Shown: positions 44,310 through 54,058, counted from the first letter of the stretch. The stretch: 64,000 nt of DNA from JAFDZV01 sp035549015 (GCA_035549015.1 DASZRW010000003.1:9113-73112), one strand, 5' to 3'. Numbers and translations: made by a program. The notes: a model not told the origin generated them from the sequence alone.

Positions 44310-45977
44310 CTACGATCCCTTCCGTTCATAGACCACCGGCCTCGCCCCCTGCGCATTCTCCAACTCCCAGACCCGCACGTAGTCGCTGTCCAGCATGGCC
44401 GCAACGCCCGGCAGAGCCCGCATGGCATCCAGCGATGTCAGCTCCGTGCCGCTGATTCCGGGAAGCGCGTCGCCTCTGTCCAGCACGATCACCCGCGGCC
44501 GATGCTCGAGAAGAAAGCGTCCCGTTTCATCCTTCCATTCCTGCGAGGCGAACGGCGCCTGGATGTAGGCGGACATGTAGACATTGTTTTCCGGAAGGAG
44601 GCCGGCATGGAGGTAGATCAGCGCGGCCTGGCTGGACATGACGAACAGATCGCCCTGACGCAGCCTGCGGGGCGTGGTGGTTCCGTCCGCATGCGGGTAT
44701 GTGCCCGCGCCCAGGCGCCGGGCGAACGCATGCAAGCCATCCGGCGCCGGATCGATTCCCTGCACCGCCTGCGCTGCCGGGATCAGGGAGTGCCACACGT
44801 AGCGGGGAAGCGGGCCGAAGAGCACCATGCCGCATACCAGAGCCGGCGCGAGCAGACGCCGGTACACGGTCCGCGATTGCCGGCGGGCGAGCCAGGTGCG
44901 GGCCGCTGCAAGTCCGGCCGCGGCCAGCGGCGCGCCGAACGGGTAGAGCCGTTCGAAGTGATAGCCCGGATACTTCGCCTCCACGATGATGGAGAGAAGG
45001 AGTGCAACGAAGGCCAGCGCGTTGAACCGGAGAAGCAGGACGAACGATGCATTCCTCGCAGCACCGGCCTCACCCGGCGCCGCGCGAACGGTGTACAGAA
45101 GCCCCGCGCAGGTTGCTGCTACGAGGAGGAGGGAGTAGTCGAGCGCCAGATGCAACGGGACCATCGTCAGGAGGTTTCTGATCCAGGTCCCCGGTGAGTG
45201 CGTTTCGATCGCGGCGTATGCGCTGGTGAACTCCATGATGAGGCGGTAGCTGTGCCACGCGTTGTTCATGGTGAGGAAGAGCGCGAATGCGGCGAGCACG
45301 ATGCAGAAGCCGCCGAGGAGCCACCCATACAGCCGCGCACGTCCGGACCATGTCTCCACGAACGCCGTCAGGTCCAGCACGATGACCGCCGGCAGAAGCA
45401 GGCCCATCGGAAACTTCATCATCACGATGGCGCCGAGCAGCAGGCCGGCTGAGAAGAAGCCGGCGGCCGTGCGGCGATACATGATCATCCATGCCGTGCC
45501 GAAGCCCAGCAGGCCGGCGAATCCCTCGCACTGGGCGGTGTCGCCGTAGCCCTGGCCGTAGTAGCAGACCAGGAAGATCGCGGCAGCAAGTGCTGCGATG
45601 CGATCGCCTCCGCCGCTGCGCCGCACGAGCGCAATCATCAGCCAGCAGGTCACACCCTGAAGGACGAGATCGAGTATGCGCACCGAGATGCCGGAGTCAC
45701 CGAACAGTGCGGCCAGCGCATACATGTGGTACAGAAGCGGAGGTTTGATGTCCACGAGGTCGCGGTACAGCACCGCGCCGCGAATCATGCGTTGTGCGGT
45801 AACGAAGAAGAAGGACTGGTCGTGGCTGAGCGGAAGGAGGAGCGTGGGGAGTGCAATCGCAGCGAGAACGGCGGCGGTCCACAACCAGCCGCGCCGCCCG
45901 AACGCGCCGGGCGCATCGGGATCTACCGGGTTGAACGTTTCGCTATGAAGTGATTCTGCGGGCAACGGGTTCGGCAT
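44310..45977 (-). CDS. Polytopic glycosyltransferase-like membrane protein (GT39/PMT type)
   Basis: 555 aa with about ten to eleven predicted TM helices (for example WLWTAAVLAAIALPTLLLPL). The LVDIKPPLLYHMYALAALFG segment, with an acidic residue in the first extracytoplasmic loop, resembles dolichol/undecaprenyl-phosphate-mannose:protein mannosyltransferases and ArnT-like GT-C enzymes. The C-terminal part (YIQAPFASQEWKDETGRFLL) is soluble and periplasmic. It likely transfers a lipid-linked sugar to a protein or glycan. ATG 45977 is chosen; the frame is open to 46106 with an improbable Pro/Gly-rich extension. It converges with ybgC. Confidence 0.8.
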   Translation of the reverse strand: MPNPLPAESLHSETFNPVDPDAPGAFGRRGWLWTAAVLAAIALPTLLLPLSHDQSFFFVTAQRMIRGAVLYRDLVDIKPPLLYHMYALAALFGDSGISVRILDLVLQGVTCWLMIALVRRSGGGDRIAALAAAIFLVCYYGQGYGDTAQCEGFAGLLGFGTAWMIMYRRTAAGFFSAGLLLGAIVMMKFPMGLLLPAVIVLDLTAFVETWSGRARLYGWLLGGFCIVLAAFALFLTMNNAWHSYRLIMEFTSAYAAIETHSPGTWIRNLLTMVPLHLALDYSLLLVAATCAGLLYTVRAAPGEAGAARNASFVLLLRFNALAFVALLLSIIVEAKYPGYHFERLYPFGAPLAAAGLAAARTWLARRQSRTVYRRLLAPALVCGMVLFGPLPRYVWHSLIPAAQAVQGIDPAPDGLHAFARRLGAGTYPHADGTTTPRRLRQGDLFVMSSQAALIYLHAGLLPENNVYMSAYIQAPFASQEWKDETGRFLLEHRPRVIVLDRGDALPGISGTELTSLDAMRALPGVAAMLDSDYVRVWELENAQGARPVVYERKGS

Positions 45978-46022
45978 CGAAGTACGCTGTCGGTTCCGGG
46001 GCGAACCGGGCCGCGCGCCAGA

Positions 46023-46052
46023 GCCTGCGTGGCCTGGGCCTGCGTGGCCCGG
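46023..46052. repeat. 15-bp near-perfect tandem repeat
   Basis: GCCTGCGTGGCCTGG (46023-46037) is followed by GCCTGCGTGGCCCGG (46038-46052), one base different. It is intergenic, upstream of the membrane glycosyltransferase. Confidence 0.8.
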
Positions 46053-46110
46053 GGAGCCGGGCGTTTGGAAGGCGGGGCACGGAACGAATGGCGGGGCCGG
46101 CACCAAACGG

Positions 46111-46143
46111 GAGCGCCCCGGAATCCATGATCCGGGGCGCGCT
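46111..46143 (-). terminator. Hairpin after citrate synthase
   Basis: GCGCCCCGGA (46113-46122) pairs perfectly with TCCGGGGCGC (46131-46140) around an 8-nt loop. On the minus strand it follows the gltA stop by about 45 nt, then CCCGTTTGG. Confidence 0.65.
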
Positions 46144-46186
46144 CAATTCCGGCCGCGAGTCGTGGCCGATCGCATCGACGCTGCGA

Positions 46187-47308
46187 TCAGCGGGCGTCAA
46201 CCGGCGTATAGGTGAGATCGATCTTGCCGGTATAGTCCGCAGCCGGGCGGATCAGGCGGTTGTCCGCCTGCTGCTCGATGATGTGTGCGGTCCATCCGGC
46301 CATACGGCTCATCGCGAAGATCGGCGTGAACAGATCGATGGGGATGCCCATCATGTAGTATGCCGATGCGGAGTAGAAGTCCACGTTCGGATAGAGCCCC
46401 TTCTCCGCGAGCACGTACTGCTCGATCGTGCGGGACATCGCATACCACTGCGTCTGGCCGGTCTCCTTGCCGAGCGCCTCCGACATCTTGCGCAGGTGCG
46501 TGGCGCGCGGATCCTCCGTGCGGTAGACGCGATGGCCGAAGCCCATGATCTTCTTCTTGTTTGCAAGGGCGTCCGCAATCCAGTTCTGCGCCTTCTCCGG
46601 ATCGTGGATCTGCAGAAGCATGCGCATTACCTGCTCGTTGGCGCCGCCGTGGAGCGGTCCCTTGAGCGCACCGATGGCGCCGACAACTGCGGAGTACATG
46701 TCCGACAATGTTGCTGCGATAACGCGAGCCGTGAAGGTGGAGGCGTTGAACTCGTGGTCCGCATGAAGGATGAGAGCCGTGTCGAACATGCGCACATGCT
46801 CTGCGGAGGCCTCCGTGCCGAGGAGCATCCAGAGGAAGTTCCCCGCGATCGAAAGGTCCGGACGCGGCATGTGAATGTCGCCGCCGGTACGGATCCGCTC
46901 GATCAACGCAACGATGATCGGCGTCTTCGCAAGCAGGCGGATGGCCTTGCGGTAGTTGGCTTCACGACTGTTGTCGTTACGGTCCGCATCGAAGAACGAA
47001 AGCGAGCTGACGACACCGCGCAATGCCTCCATGCCGCTGGAGTCCGCCGGGAGCGACATCATCTGCCCAACGATCTCACGCGGCAGATGTGCCTCGGCGC
47101 GAAGCTGCGCGGTGAACTCGTCGAGCTGGGACTTCGTCGGCAGGTCGCCGTTCAGCAGAAGGTACGCGGCCTCCTCGAAGCTACCCTGCACCAGGTCGTG
47201 AATGTCATAACCGCGATAGATCAGTCGGCCTTCGCGGCCATCGATAAAGCAAATCGCCGACTCGCCGGCGATCACATCTTCCAGGCCTTTCTTCTGTGCC
47301 TCAGCCAT
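46187..47308 (-). CDS. gltA: Citrate synthase
   Basis: 373 aa, the short (Gram-positive/archaeal-like, type I) citrate synthase or 2-methylcitrate synthase form. The catalytic triad is seen as His in PLHGGANEQV (about 219), His in GFGHRVYRTEDPRA (about 256) and Asp in VDFYSASAYYMMG (about 308). The reaction joins acetyl-CoA and oxaloacetate in the TCA cycle; activity with propionyl-CoA cannot be excluded from sequence alone. The frame runs on to 48751 through a convergent overlap with the permease gene, but ATG 47308 matches the family start, and a TATCTTTG element lies 53 nt upstream. Confidence 0.95.
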   Translation of the reverse strand: MAEAQKKGLEDVIAGESAICFIDGREGRLIYRGYDIHDLVQGSFEEAAYLLLNGDLPTKSQLDEFTAQLRAEAHLPREIVGQMMSLPADSSGMEALRGVVSSLSFFDADRNDNSREANYRKAIRLLAKTPIIVALIERIRTGGDIHMPRPDLSIAGNFLWMLLGTEASAEHVRMFDTALILHADHEFNASTFTARVIAATLSDMYSAVVGAIGALKGPLHGGANEQVMRMLLQIHDPEKAQNWIADALANKKKIMGFGHRVYRTEDPRATHLRKMSEALGKETGQTQWYAMSRTIEQYVLAEKGLYPNVDFYSASAYYMMGIPIDLFTPIFAMSRMAGWTAHIIEQQADNRLIRPAADYTGKIDLTYTPVDAR

Positions 47309-47360
47309 ACGACGTGTTGATCCAATTAGGGTGTGAATGAACGCAGCTAAGCTAAACGGC

Positions 47361-47368
47361 CAAAGATA
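47361..47368 (-). promoter_or_regulatory. Candidate -7 element (TATCTTTG) for gltA
   Basis: On the minus strand TATCTTTG matches TAnnTTTG exactly, 53 nt before ATG 47308. It lies in the 183-bp divergent region shared with the permease gene. Confidence 0.5.
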
Positions 47369-47491
47369 GGAAATCATATGCGATGAGCGGTGCTTCAAGC
47401 CATCGGTAACATTGTGATACGTGATTTTGTGGCGCGGCTCGCCGGGCGCGAGACCTCGAAGGTCCTCCACGTTTGCGTATACTGCCCTCCC

Positions 47492-48727
47492 ATGCGCCTT
47501 CAATCGTACACACTCCTGATTGCGCGGCGGTACCTTGCCCCCAGCCGCCGCAATCGCTTTGTAAGCTTCATCACGGTCATCGCCGTGCTCGGAGTGATGT
47601 TCGGCGTTTCGGCGCTGCTGATCTCTCTTGCCATCCTGGACGGGTTCGACGAAACGCTCCGCTCCAACATGGTCACCTTCCTCGGGCATATCGAGGTGAC
47701 GGCCTTCAGCGGACGTGCGCTGAAGGGATACGAGCAGATGGTCTCCTCGCTGCCGAAGAAGGTTCCCAACGTGAAGGCGGTAAGCCCCTATGCATCGCGC
47801 GAGGCCATCATCCGTTCGCGTGCCGCGTTGGAGGGCGTTCTGCTGAAGGGGATCGTGCCGACGCGCGACGTCTCCTCCATTCGCGACAAGCTCGTCGCCG
47901 GCTCGTTCGCGCTCGCGGAGCCACGCGCCGGCGAACTTCCTGCGCTGGTGATCGGCGAACGCCTCGCGCAGAAACTGCGCCTGCATATCGGCGATACGCT
48001 GGTGGTCTTCAGTCCCAACGGCCTTCCGACGCCGGAGAACCCGCCGTCGATCGAGCAGTTCGTTCTGCGCGGAATCTACCGGACCGGCATGGCGCAGTTC
48101 GACGACATCTATACGTACACGTCGCTCGGCGTTACGCAGCGGATGTTCGAGTACACGCCGGACCAGGTCACCGGCTACGACATCGTGGTGCGCGATCCCT
48201 CCACGATCGAATCCACCGCACGGATGCTGGATACGGCGATGGGATTTCCGCACTACCCGCGAACCGTCTTCGACATCTATCAGTCCATCTTCGCCTGGCT
48301 GGACCTTCAGCGCGCCCCGATCCCGATCGTGCTGGGGCTGATCATCATCGTCGCGGTGTTCAACATCGCCTCCACACTCCTGATGGTGGTGCTGGAGAAG
48401 ACGGAGTCCATCGGCGTCCTCTCCACGCTCGGCGCCAGGCCCAGTGGGATCATGCGCATCTTCATAGGGCAGGGAGTGTTGATAGGAGCGGTTGGAACCG
48501 CGCTCGGCGTTGTTCTCTCGCTCGGCTTCACGCTCGTGCAGATGTACCTGAAGCCGCTGCATCTCGATCCGCTCATCTACTTCATCGATGCCGTTCCCGT
48601 TGCACTGAAGCCCTGGCATTACGCGCTGGTGGTCTCGCTCTCCCTCTCGCTCTGCGTCCTCTTCACGGTGATCCCCGCGCTGATTGCCTCCATGGTGCGG
48701 CCGGTGAAGGCGCTCCGCTTCAGTTAG
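47492..48727 (+). CDS. LolC/LolE-type ABC transporter permease
   Basis: A 411-aa FtsX/MacB-fold permease. Four TM segments: one N-terminal (FVSFITVIAVLGVMFGVSAL), then a ~210-residue periplasmic domain, then three (PIVLGLIIIVAVFNIASTLL; VLIGAVGTALGVVLSLGFTL; YALVVSLSLSLCVLFTVIPA). The lipoprotein-releasing LolC/E signature is implied by the ARRYLAPSRRNRFVSFIT start and VLEKTESIGVLSTLGARPSG. It would extract outer-membrane lipoproteins, working with a LolD ATPase not in the window. Several lipoproteins in this region would be clients. Confidence 0.9.
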   Translation: MRLQSYTLLIARRYLAPSRRNRFVSFITVIAVLGVMFGVSALLISLAILDGFDETLRSNMVTFLGHIEVTAFSGRALKGYEQMVSSLPKKVPNVKAVSPYASREAIIRSRAALEGVLLKGIVPTRDVSSIRDKLVAGSFALAEPRAGELPALVIGERLAQKLRLHIGDTLVVFSPNGLPTPENPPSIEQFVLRGIYRTGMAQFDDIYTYTSLGVTQRMFEYTPDQVTGYDIVVRDPSTIESTARMLDTAMGFPHYPRTVFDIYQSIFAWLDLQRAPIPIVLGLIIIVAVFNIASTLLMVVLEKTESIGVLSTLGARPSGIMRIFIGQGVLIGAVGTALGVVLSLGFTLVQMYLKPLHLDPLIYFIDAVPVALKPWHYALVVSLSLSLCVLFTVIPALIASMVRPVKALRFS

Positions 48728-49107
48728 AGTTCCTGACATTGTGCGCTGCAAGGCCTGCAGGCGCTGAAGCGCAACCCGGTTCTGACTGGAACTGTTGGAA
48801 GGAAGTGGTTGTAGCGTTCACTGCTCAACGGCCGTGCGCCGGCACAGGCGATGGCGGCACGGGCCTGACTGCGTGATGTTCGCCCGCTCCGCCGCTTCGC
48901 CCGCTCCGCCGCTTCGCACGGATGCCCGCCGCGGGGCCTGCCGTTTCGCTGCAGCGCGTGCAGAAGCCGGCCGTGATACGGAGACTTTCGTGACGGCAGG
49001 ATGAATGTGGTGGATGGTGGAGATAACGAAGACGCAGTGCGACCGTTTCCGGCGATGTTTGCGGTCGCACCGCGCCATGTCGACGTCAGGGAAGAAGAGC
49101 GAGAGAA
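48728..49107. other. Intergenic region with a tandem repeat
   Basis: 380 bp between convergent genes with no supported gene. It contains the 17-bp tandem duplication at 48881-48914. Confidence 0.5.
48881..48914. repeat. Perfect 17-bp tandem duplication
   Basis: CGCCCGCTCCGCCGCTT occurs at 48881-48897 and again at 48898-48914 with no difference, followed by a partial third (CGCAC). Confidence 0.9.
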
Positions 49108-49755
49108 CTACTTCTCCGTGAGCGTCACATTGTCGATCTTCGCCCAGGACGCGGAGCCGTCGCCAACCAGGTCATCCTCCACGTTGAATGCAAAGCCGGA
49201 GTAGTCGCTGTCGGCCACCCAGTCCGGCAGCGTGTACGTCTGCCAGGTCTCGTTGCTCGTTTTCACGCTTCCGATCACCGCCACGTTCGGCCTGTCCTCC
49301 ACCCAGTGTGTGCTGGATGGCACCTGGTTGAACGCCATGAACCGTACGCGGGTGAACGGACTGACGTTGGCCGGGTTGTCCTTCAGGAAGCGGATGCACG
49401 CGGTTACCACGTAGGTCTTTCCCTTCTGGATCGGTGTGCGCAGATGCTGCATGATGCTCTCGCCATCCTCGCTGTTCCCCCACATCTGGATATACCCATG
49501 CGTAGAATCACAGCCGAGGCCGGCTCCAAGCTGCGGCGTGCCCGTTGCCGGCAGCCATGGTGGAATGGTGCTCTGATCCATATCCACCACACTCGGGTTT
49601 GATGTCAGGAAGTCGCCGGCATCGAGCAGATTCATGTGAGGGCAGGAGTAGACCGTATCGTGAACGTACACGGTGGTTGGGCCGGTCGGGGAGTCGCGGC
49701 AACCGGTGATGAGCACCAATGCGAGCAGAACAGTGGGGATGAGAATCTTCTTCAT
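49108..49755 (-). CDS. Lipoprotein with carbohydrate-binding-like domain
   Basis: 215 aa. Lipobox LVLITGCRDS gives Cys about residue 19. The mature domain is beta-rich with aromatic patches (SIMQHLRTPIQKGKTYVVTA, WVADSDYSGFAFNVEDD, SWAKIDNVTLTEK) in the order of a jelly-roll CBM (CBM4/9-like). It may bind glycans or serve as an adhesion module. It stands alone, with a short spacer to the plus-strand region; no enzyme domain is seen. Confidence 0.75.
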   Translation of the reverse strand: MKKILIPTVLLALVLITGCRDSPTGPTTVYVHDTVYSCPHMNLLDAGDFLTSNPSVVDMDQSTIPPWLPATGTPQLGAGLGCDSTHGYIQMWGNSEDGESIMQHLRTPIQKGKTYVVTACIRFLKDNPANVSPFTRVRFMAFNQVPSSTHWVEDRPNVAVIGSVKTSNETWQTYTLPDWVADSDYSGFAFNVEDDLVGDGSASWAKIDNVTLTEK

Positions 49756-50130
49756 GATGCCTCGCGATGTTTGAACAACTGGTTCGTATCAATTCCGATA
49801 TCCGGCGGGCCTGGTGAGAGCCGGTCGTGTGAGCCGGCCTTCATGTTGTACGAACATACGGTCCGGGGCAGGGGCGTTCATGAGAGTGTGGTAGCTATGT
49901 CGTCGGCCGGCCCTCCCATTTTCATAGGAGGTTGCGGCTGTCTCTCTGGGAGTATTCTCCTACGAGCCTTCAACGAAATCCGCCGGTTGGTGGCGGGCGA
50001 ATCAAACGAGGCAGATACTCCGGCACGGCCACCACGTATCCGGTGGCACGGCCTGTGTCCGAAGGGGGGAACGCCCGGTGTGCAGGAGCTCGATCACCGC
50101 AACGATGCCGGTGCGGGGTTCACCGGCCCG
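49756..50130. other. Intergenic region, no gene seen
   Basis: 375 bp between the lipoprotein start and the response regulator stop, both on the minus strand. Only shadows of open frames occur; no repeats or motifs were noticed. Confidence 0.5.
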
Positions 50131-50778
50131 CTATTGCTCGCGCACGGCATCCATCAGTCCATGGCGGCGTGCCCACTCCATCGCCTCCCGCCTGGTTCGC
50201 ACATTGAGTTTGCTGTAGATGCTCGTGATGTGGTTCTTCACGGTGCTTTCCGAGATATGCAGCCGCCGTGCGATGTCGCCGTTCGACAGCGCCAGCAGTC
50301 CGAGGAGATTGATCTCCGCCTTTGTGAGCGCAGCCTCGGCCACCGCCATGTTGGCCTGCGTAAGATCGGCCGCTACCGCCGGACTGATCCAGATTCCCTT
50401 TGTGCGCGCGGCTGCCCAACGTACCGCCTCCACCATCACCTCGCGCTTTTCCTCCTTGGTGAGATAGCCGCAGGCGCCGCTCTCCAATGCGCTCCGGACG
50501 CTGGAGTTGTCGAACCCCGTGATCGCGAGAACTCTCGTTGGCGAACCCTCCTCGCGAAGCGTTCTGATAACGGAGAGCCCGTTCATGCCAGGCATCTGGA
50601 TATCCTGCACGAGGACGTCCGGCTTCAGCGTATGGACCAGGCGAACCGCCTCCTCGCCGTTGCGCGCCTCTCCAACAACAAGCAGGTCCGGCTCCATCTC
50701 GAGCCAGCCCCGTATTCCGGCGCGCACCATGTCGTGATCGTCCGCCACGACCACGCGGATCTTCTCGAGTGTATTCAT
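50131..50778 (-). CDS. NarL/FixJ-family response regulator
   Basis: 215 aa. The receiver domain has the acidic pair in VVVADDHDMVRAG and predicted phospho-acceptor D59 (LVQDIQMPGMNG). The C-terminal LuxR HTH includes LTKAEINLLGLLALSNGDIA and SESTVKNHITSIYSKLNVR. It lies 106 bp downstream of the propeller kinase on the same strand and is the obvious partner. ATG 50778 is chosen; the frame is open to 50967 with an unlikely Ser/Arg-rich extension. Confidence 0.96.
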   Translation of the reverse strand: MNTLEKIRVVVADDHDMVRAGIRGWLEMEPDLLVVGEARNGEEAVRLVHTLKPDVLVQDIQMPGMNGLSVIRTLREEGSPTRVLAITGFDNSSVRSALESGACGYLTKEEKREVMVEAVRWAAARTKGIWISPAVAADLTQANMAVAEAALTKAEINLLGLLALSNGDIARRLHISESTVKNHITSIYSKLNVRTRREAMEWARRHGLMDAVREQ

Positions 50779-50884
50779 TGTCCTGATTCGGTTATTGCCA
50801 CGGTTGTGCAATGCATCCGCGCCGCTGCGCGGGGAGCGATCATCCTTCGGCACATGCATTCCGTCCGGAGAGTGCCCACGGGCG

Positions 50885-53800
50885 CTATCCCCTGTCACGA
50901 CGGCGCGCGAAGCCGACCCGCCGGAGCCATTCCGGCACAAGACGCCTGGAACGTTCGATCGTGACACGGACGGTTGTTCCGTTGTCCGGTGCGGACGTCA
51001 CCTCCAGGCGCGCGCCGATTGCGCGTGCATGCGAGTCCGCGAGAAGCAATCCGTAGTGCTTTCGGCTGAGCAGTTCGTCCAGGTTGCCCGGTGGGGTGAA
51101 CCCGCGGCCGTTGTCTCGAATCTCCAGTATGGCGCGGCGCGCATCGAACGTCAGGCGCAGTGCAACGGCGGTTGCACCTGCATGCTTGGCGATGTTGTTC
51201 ATCGCAGTGCGATAGATGCGAAAGAACGTTCCCCGCATCTCCTCGGTAAGCACGGCATCATCGGCGGCAAGGTCCGTCGAGACCTCCACCTCGGGATGTG
51301 CGTCGCGAAAGCGCTCGGCGTGCGCTCGAATGGCATCGTCCAATCCGATCGTGGGGCTGGGAAGCTGAAGATCGCCGCGGACGTTGCGCAGTGTGCTGCG
51401 CACCCCCTTCAATGTGTCGTCGATGGACTCCAGATCCTCCCGTGCCGGTGCCGGCAGTCCGAGCGCCGTAAGCCTCTCCAGGGCGAATCGTACGCTGTAC
51501 AGATCCTGCAGCGGCCCGTCGTGCAGCTCCCCTGCGATGCCCCGCCGTTCGGTCTCGCGCGCGTTGGCCAGCGCATTCTCGCGGGCGTCCATGATCCGGT
51601 TGCGCCTTCGGTACCAGAACCCGGCACCCAGCACAACGGCAACGGCTGCAGCCACGATGAACGGGCGGCGGCGCCAGAACGGAGGGATCACCGAAACATG
51701 CACGGCGATGCCGGGCTGCCAGATCCCGTTCCCCGCGGTGGCACGAACCCGGAACACATAATCGCCGGCATCCAGGTTCGTGTAGGATACGTAGCGCCGT
51801 GTGCCGCTTGCGTTCCAGTCATCATCGAACCCTTCCAGCATGTAGGAGTATCGAACGCGGAGCGGATTGTTGAAGTCCAGCGATGAGAACTCGAACGAAA
51901 AATTGTTTTCGCCGGGGAGCACTTCCACGTATGCGCCATCGGTCAACTCGGTTGCGAACAACGAGTCCAGTTTGCGGAACGACGTCACCACGATAGGCCG
52001 GGTCACGTTGTTCACTGCCGTCAGATGATCCGGACGGAAGCTATTGATGCCGCCGCCGCCGCCGAAGATCATCATTCCATCCGGAGTCTTGCAGCATGCG
52101 TTGGGATTGAACTCCTCGTGCTGGATGCCATCGTATGGACCATAGTTCGTGAAGATCTCCGTGCGCGGATCGAACCTCGAGATGCCGCGCCCCGTGCTCA
52201 CCCAGAGATAGCCGCTCTCGTCCTCGAGTATGCCGTGGATCACATTGCTGGCGATGCCGTTGGCCTCCATGTAATGCGTGAATCGTCCGGTGGTTCGATC
52301 GAACCGGTTCAGGCCGCCCCCCCACGTTCCAACCCAAAGTGTTCCGGTGTGATCTTCGAAGAGCGACCAGGCTTCGTCATGACTCAGGCTTGCCGTGTTC
52401 GCCGGATCGTACCGATAGTGCACGAACGTCTGCGTGGATCGATCGAAGCGATTCACGCCGCCGGGGGTGGCAAACCAGAGATCGCCCCATCGGTCCTCAT
52501 GGATTGCCCACGCTCCATCGTAGGAGATGCTCCGGGGATCGTGAGGGTCGTGCCTGAACAGCGTTATCACGCCGGTGCTGCGATCGAGACGGAAGACGTG
52601 CGCACGGCTTCCCAACCACATCATCCCCAGGTGATCCTCGCAGATCGCCCAGATATCGCGCGCTATCGAGATCGGAAGATTGAGTCTGGTGAAACCGAGA
52701 ACGGAGTCGCCGCGCATGGTTGCGTATCCTACCGTCCATTGCGAGCCGAACCACAGGGTTCCGCGATGATCCTGATAGATCGTGTTGATATAGTCCCCCG
52801 ACGTCCGGGGCTGTTCGAGGTAGTGCCGGATCGAGCCGGACGTGCGATCCACGGAGATCAGCCCCAGCCCGGCGGTTCCGATCCAGATGCGTCCGGCCCG
52901 GTCAACGCAGAGCGATCGCGTGTTGTTCAGGGCGATGCTGTCGTTGTGGTCGAAGCCGACCAGCCCGGTCGCGAACCTCGATGCGTTCTCCTCCGTCCTG
53001 TCGATGCCGCCGTCGGTACCGATCCAGACCGTTCCGGTTGTGTCGGTGAAGAGGGAGAGGATCAGGTCGCCGCTGATCGGTCCGCCATTGGTGACATGCT
53101 TGAAGCAGCCCAAGCTTCCGTTGCGTGGGTTGTAGGTGTACAGGCCGCCGTATGCGCCGTACCAGATCACACCGTGGTGGTCGATGGTTATCCGCTGCAC
53201 CAGGCCGTGGTGGGTGATGTGGCGCATCCGGTGCGTGGCGATATCGAGGCAGCATAGGCCGTCGCGCGTGGCCACCCACAGATTCCCCATGCCGTCATCA
53301 GCCAGCGATTGGATCGGACCGCCGGGGAAAACCCCGCTCACCCCATCGGTGCTTCGAATGTGGGCGAACGTTCCGGCCGATCGATCGAGCAGGTTCAATC
53401 CGCGGTCGGTGCCGATCCAGATATTGTTCTGCCGATCCTCGTAGGCGGAGTAGGGGATGCCGAGCAGGCTGGTGGTGTCCGCGTCACGATGGCGGTAGTG
53501 ATGGAACTCCGCCTTCATGCCGTGATGCCATCGGGCGGCGTCGAATCGATCGAGCAGGCCGTCCGCGCTGACGGTCCAGATGGAGCCGGTGTGATCCATG
53601 AAGGCAATGACGTCGTTGCTGCCGATGCTCGCGGGGTCCGCAGGATCGTGCATGAAGCTGGTGAAACGGCCGGTGGAACGCTCCAGATGGACCAGGCCGC
53701 CGCGATACGTTCCCAGCCAGAGATCGCCGTGGCTGTCCTCGCAGATCGAACGGACAACACCGGAGGCGATTGTTGTCGGTGCGAACGGCTGATATGTATA

Positions 53801-54058
53801 GCGCAGGAACGAGTAGCCGTCGAACCGGTTCAACCCGTCGCGCGTCCCGAACCAGAAGAACCCGCGACTGTCCTGGTGGATGGCATAGACGAAACTCTGC
53901 GACAACCCCTGCTCCAGGCCGATATGCTGAAAGCCGGTCTGCAGAGGCTGCGCCCTACAGGCCGCGGTGGAGGCAATAGAGAGCAACACCGCCGCCGTTG
54001 CCGCGAGTGTTGCGGTGCGGCGCGCGCATGCGAGCCGCCGGGAATATGTGCCGATCAT
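50885..54058 (-). CDS. Two-component regulator propeller sensor histidine kinase
   Basis: 1,057 aa. A signal peptide (RTATLAATAAVLLSIASTAA) leads into about 13 Reg_prop repeats of the form DxxGxLWxGT (for example ICEDSHGDLWLGTYRGG, LFEDHTGTLWVGTWGGGL), consistent with two seven-bladed propellers in the periplasm. A Y_Y_Y domain (about 690-776; YSYMLEGFDDDWNASGTRR) and a TM helix (about 797-820) follow. The HisKA_3 box has the His in AGELHDGPLQDL (about 843), and the HATPase domain has DNGRGFTPPGN. This architecture senses polysaccharide fragments in Bacteroidota. ATG 54058 starts the signal peptide. Confidence 0.93.
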   Translation of the reverse strand: MIGTYSRRLACARRTATLAATAAVLLSIASTAACRAQPLQTGFQHIGLEQGLSQSFVYAIHQDSRGFFWFGTRDGLNRFDGYSFLRYTYQPFAPTTIASGVVRSICEDSHGDLWLGTYRGGLVHLERSTGRFTSFMHDPADPASIGSNDVIAFMDHTGSIWTVSADGLLDRFDAARWHHGMKAEFHHYRHRDADTTSLLGIPYSAYEDRQNNIWIGTDRGLNLLDRSAGTFAHIRSTDGVSGVFPGGPIQSLADDGMGNLWVATRDGLCCLDIATHRMRHITHHGLVQRITIDHHGVIWYGAYGGLYTYNPRNGSLGCFKHVTNGGPISGDLILSLFTDTTGTVWIGTDGGIDRTEENASRFATGLVGFDHNDSIALNNTRSLCVDRAGRIWIGTAGLGLISVDRTSGSIRHYLEQPRTSGDYINTIYQDHRGTLWFGSQWTVGYATMRGDSVLGFTRLNLPISIARDIWAICEDHLGMMWLGSRAHVFRLDRSTGVITLFRHDPHDPRSISYDGAWAIHEDRWGDLWFATPGGVNRFDRSTQTFVHYRYDPANTASLSHDEAWSLFEDHTGTLWVGTWGGGLNRFDRTTGRFTHYMEANGIASNVIHGILEDESGYLWVSTGRGISRFDPRTEIFTNYGPYDGIQHEEFNPNACCKTPDGMMIFGGGGGINSFRPDHLTAVNNVTRPIVVTSFRKLDSLFATELTDGAYVEVLPGENNFSFEFSSLDFNNPLRVRYSYMLEGFDDDWNASGTRRYVSYTNLDAGDYVFRVRATAGNGIWQPGIAVHVSVIPPFWRRRPFIVAAAVAVVLGAGFWYRRRNRIMDARENALANARETERRGIAGELHDGPLQDLYSVRFALERLTALGLPAPAREDLESIDDTLKGVRSTLRNVRGDLQLPSPTIGLDDAIRAHAERFRDAHPEVEVSTDLAADDAVLTEEMRGTFFRIYRTAMNNIAKHAGATAVALRLTFDARRAILEIRDNGRGFTPPGNLDELLSRKHYGLLLADSHARAIGARLEVTSAPDNGTTVRVTIERSRRLVPEWLRRVGFARRRDRG

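Noticed and set aside
47309..48751. N-terminal extension of citrate synthase to 854 aa
   Set aside because: The extension overlaps the LolC/E-type permease gene on the other strand and is Arg/His/Asp-rich; the family start and a promoter element support 47308.
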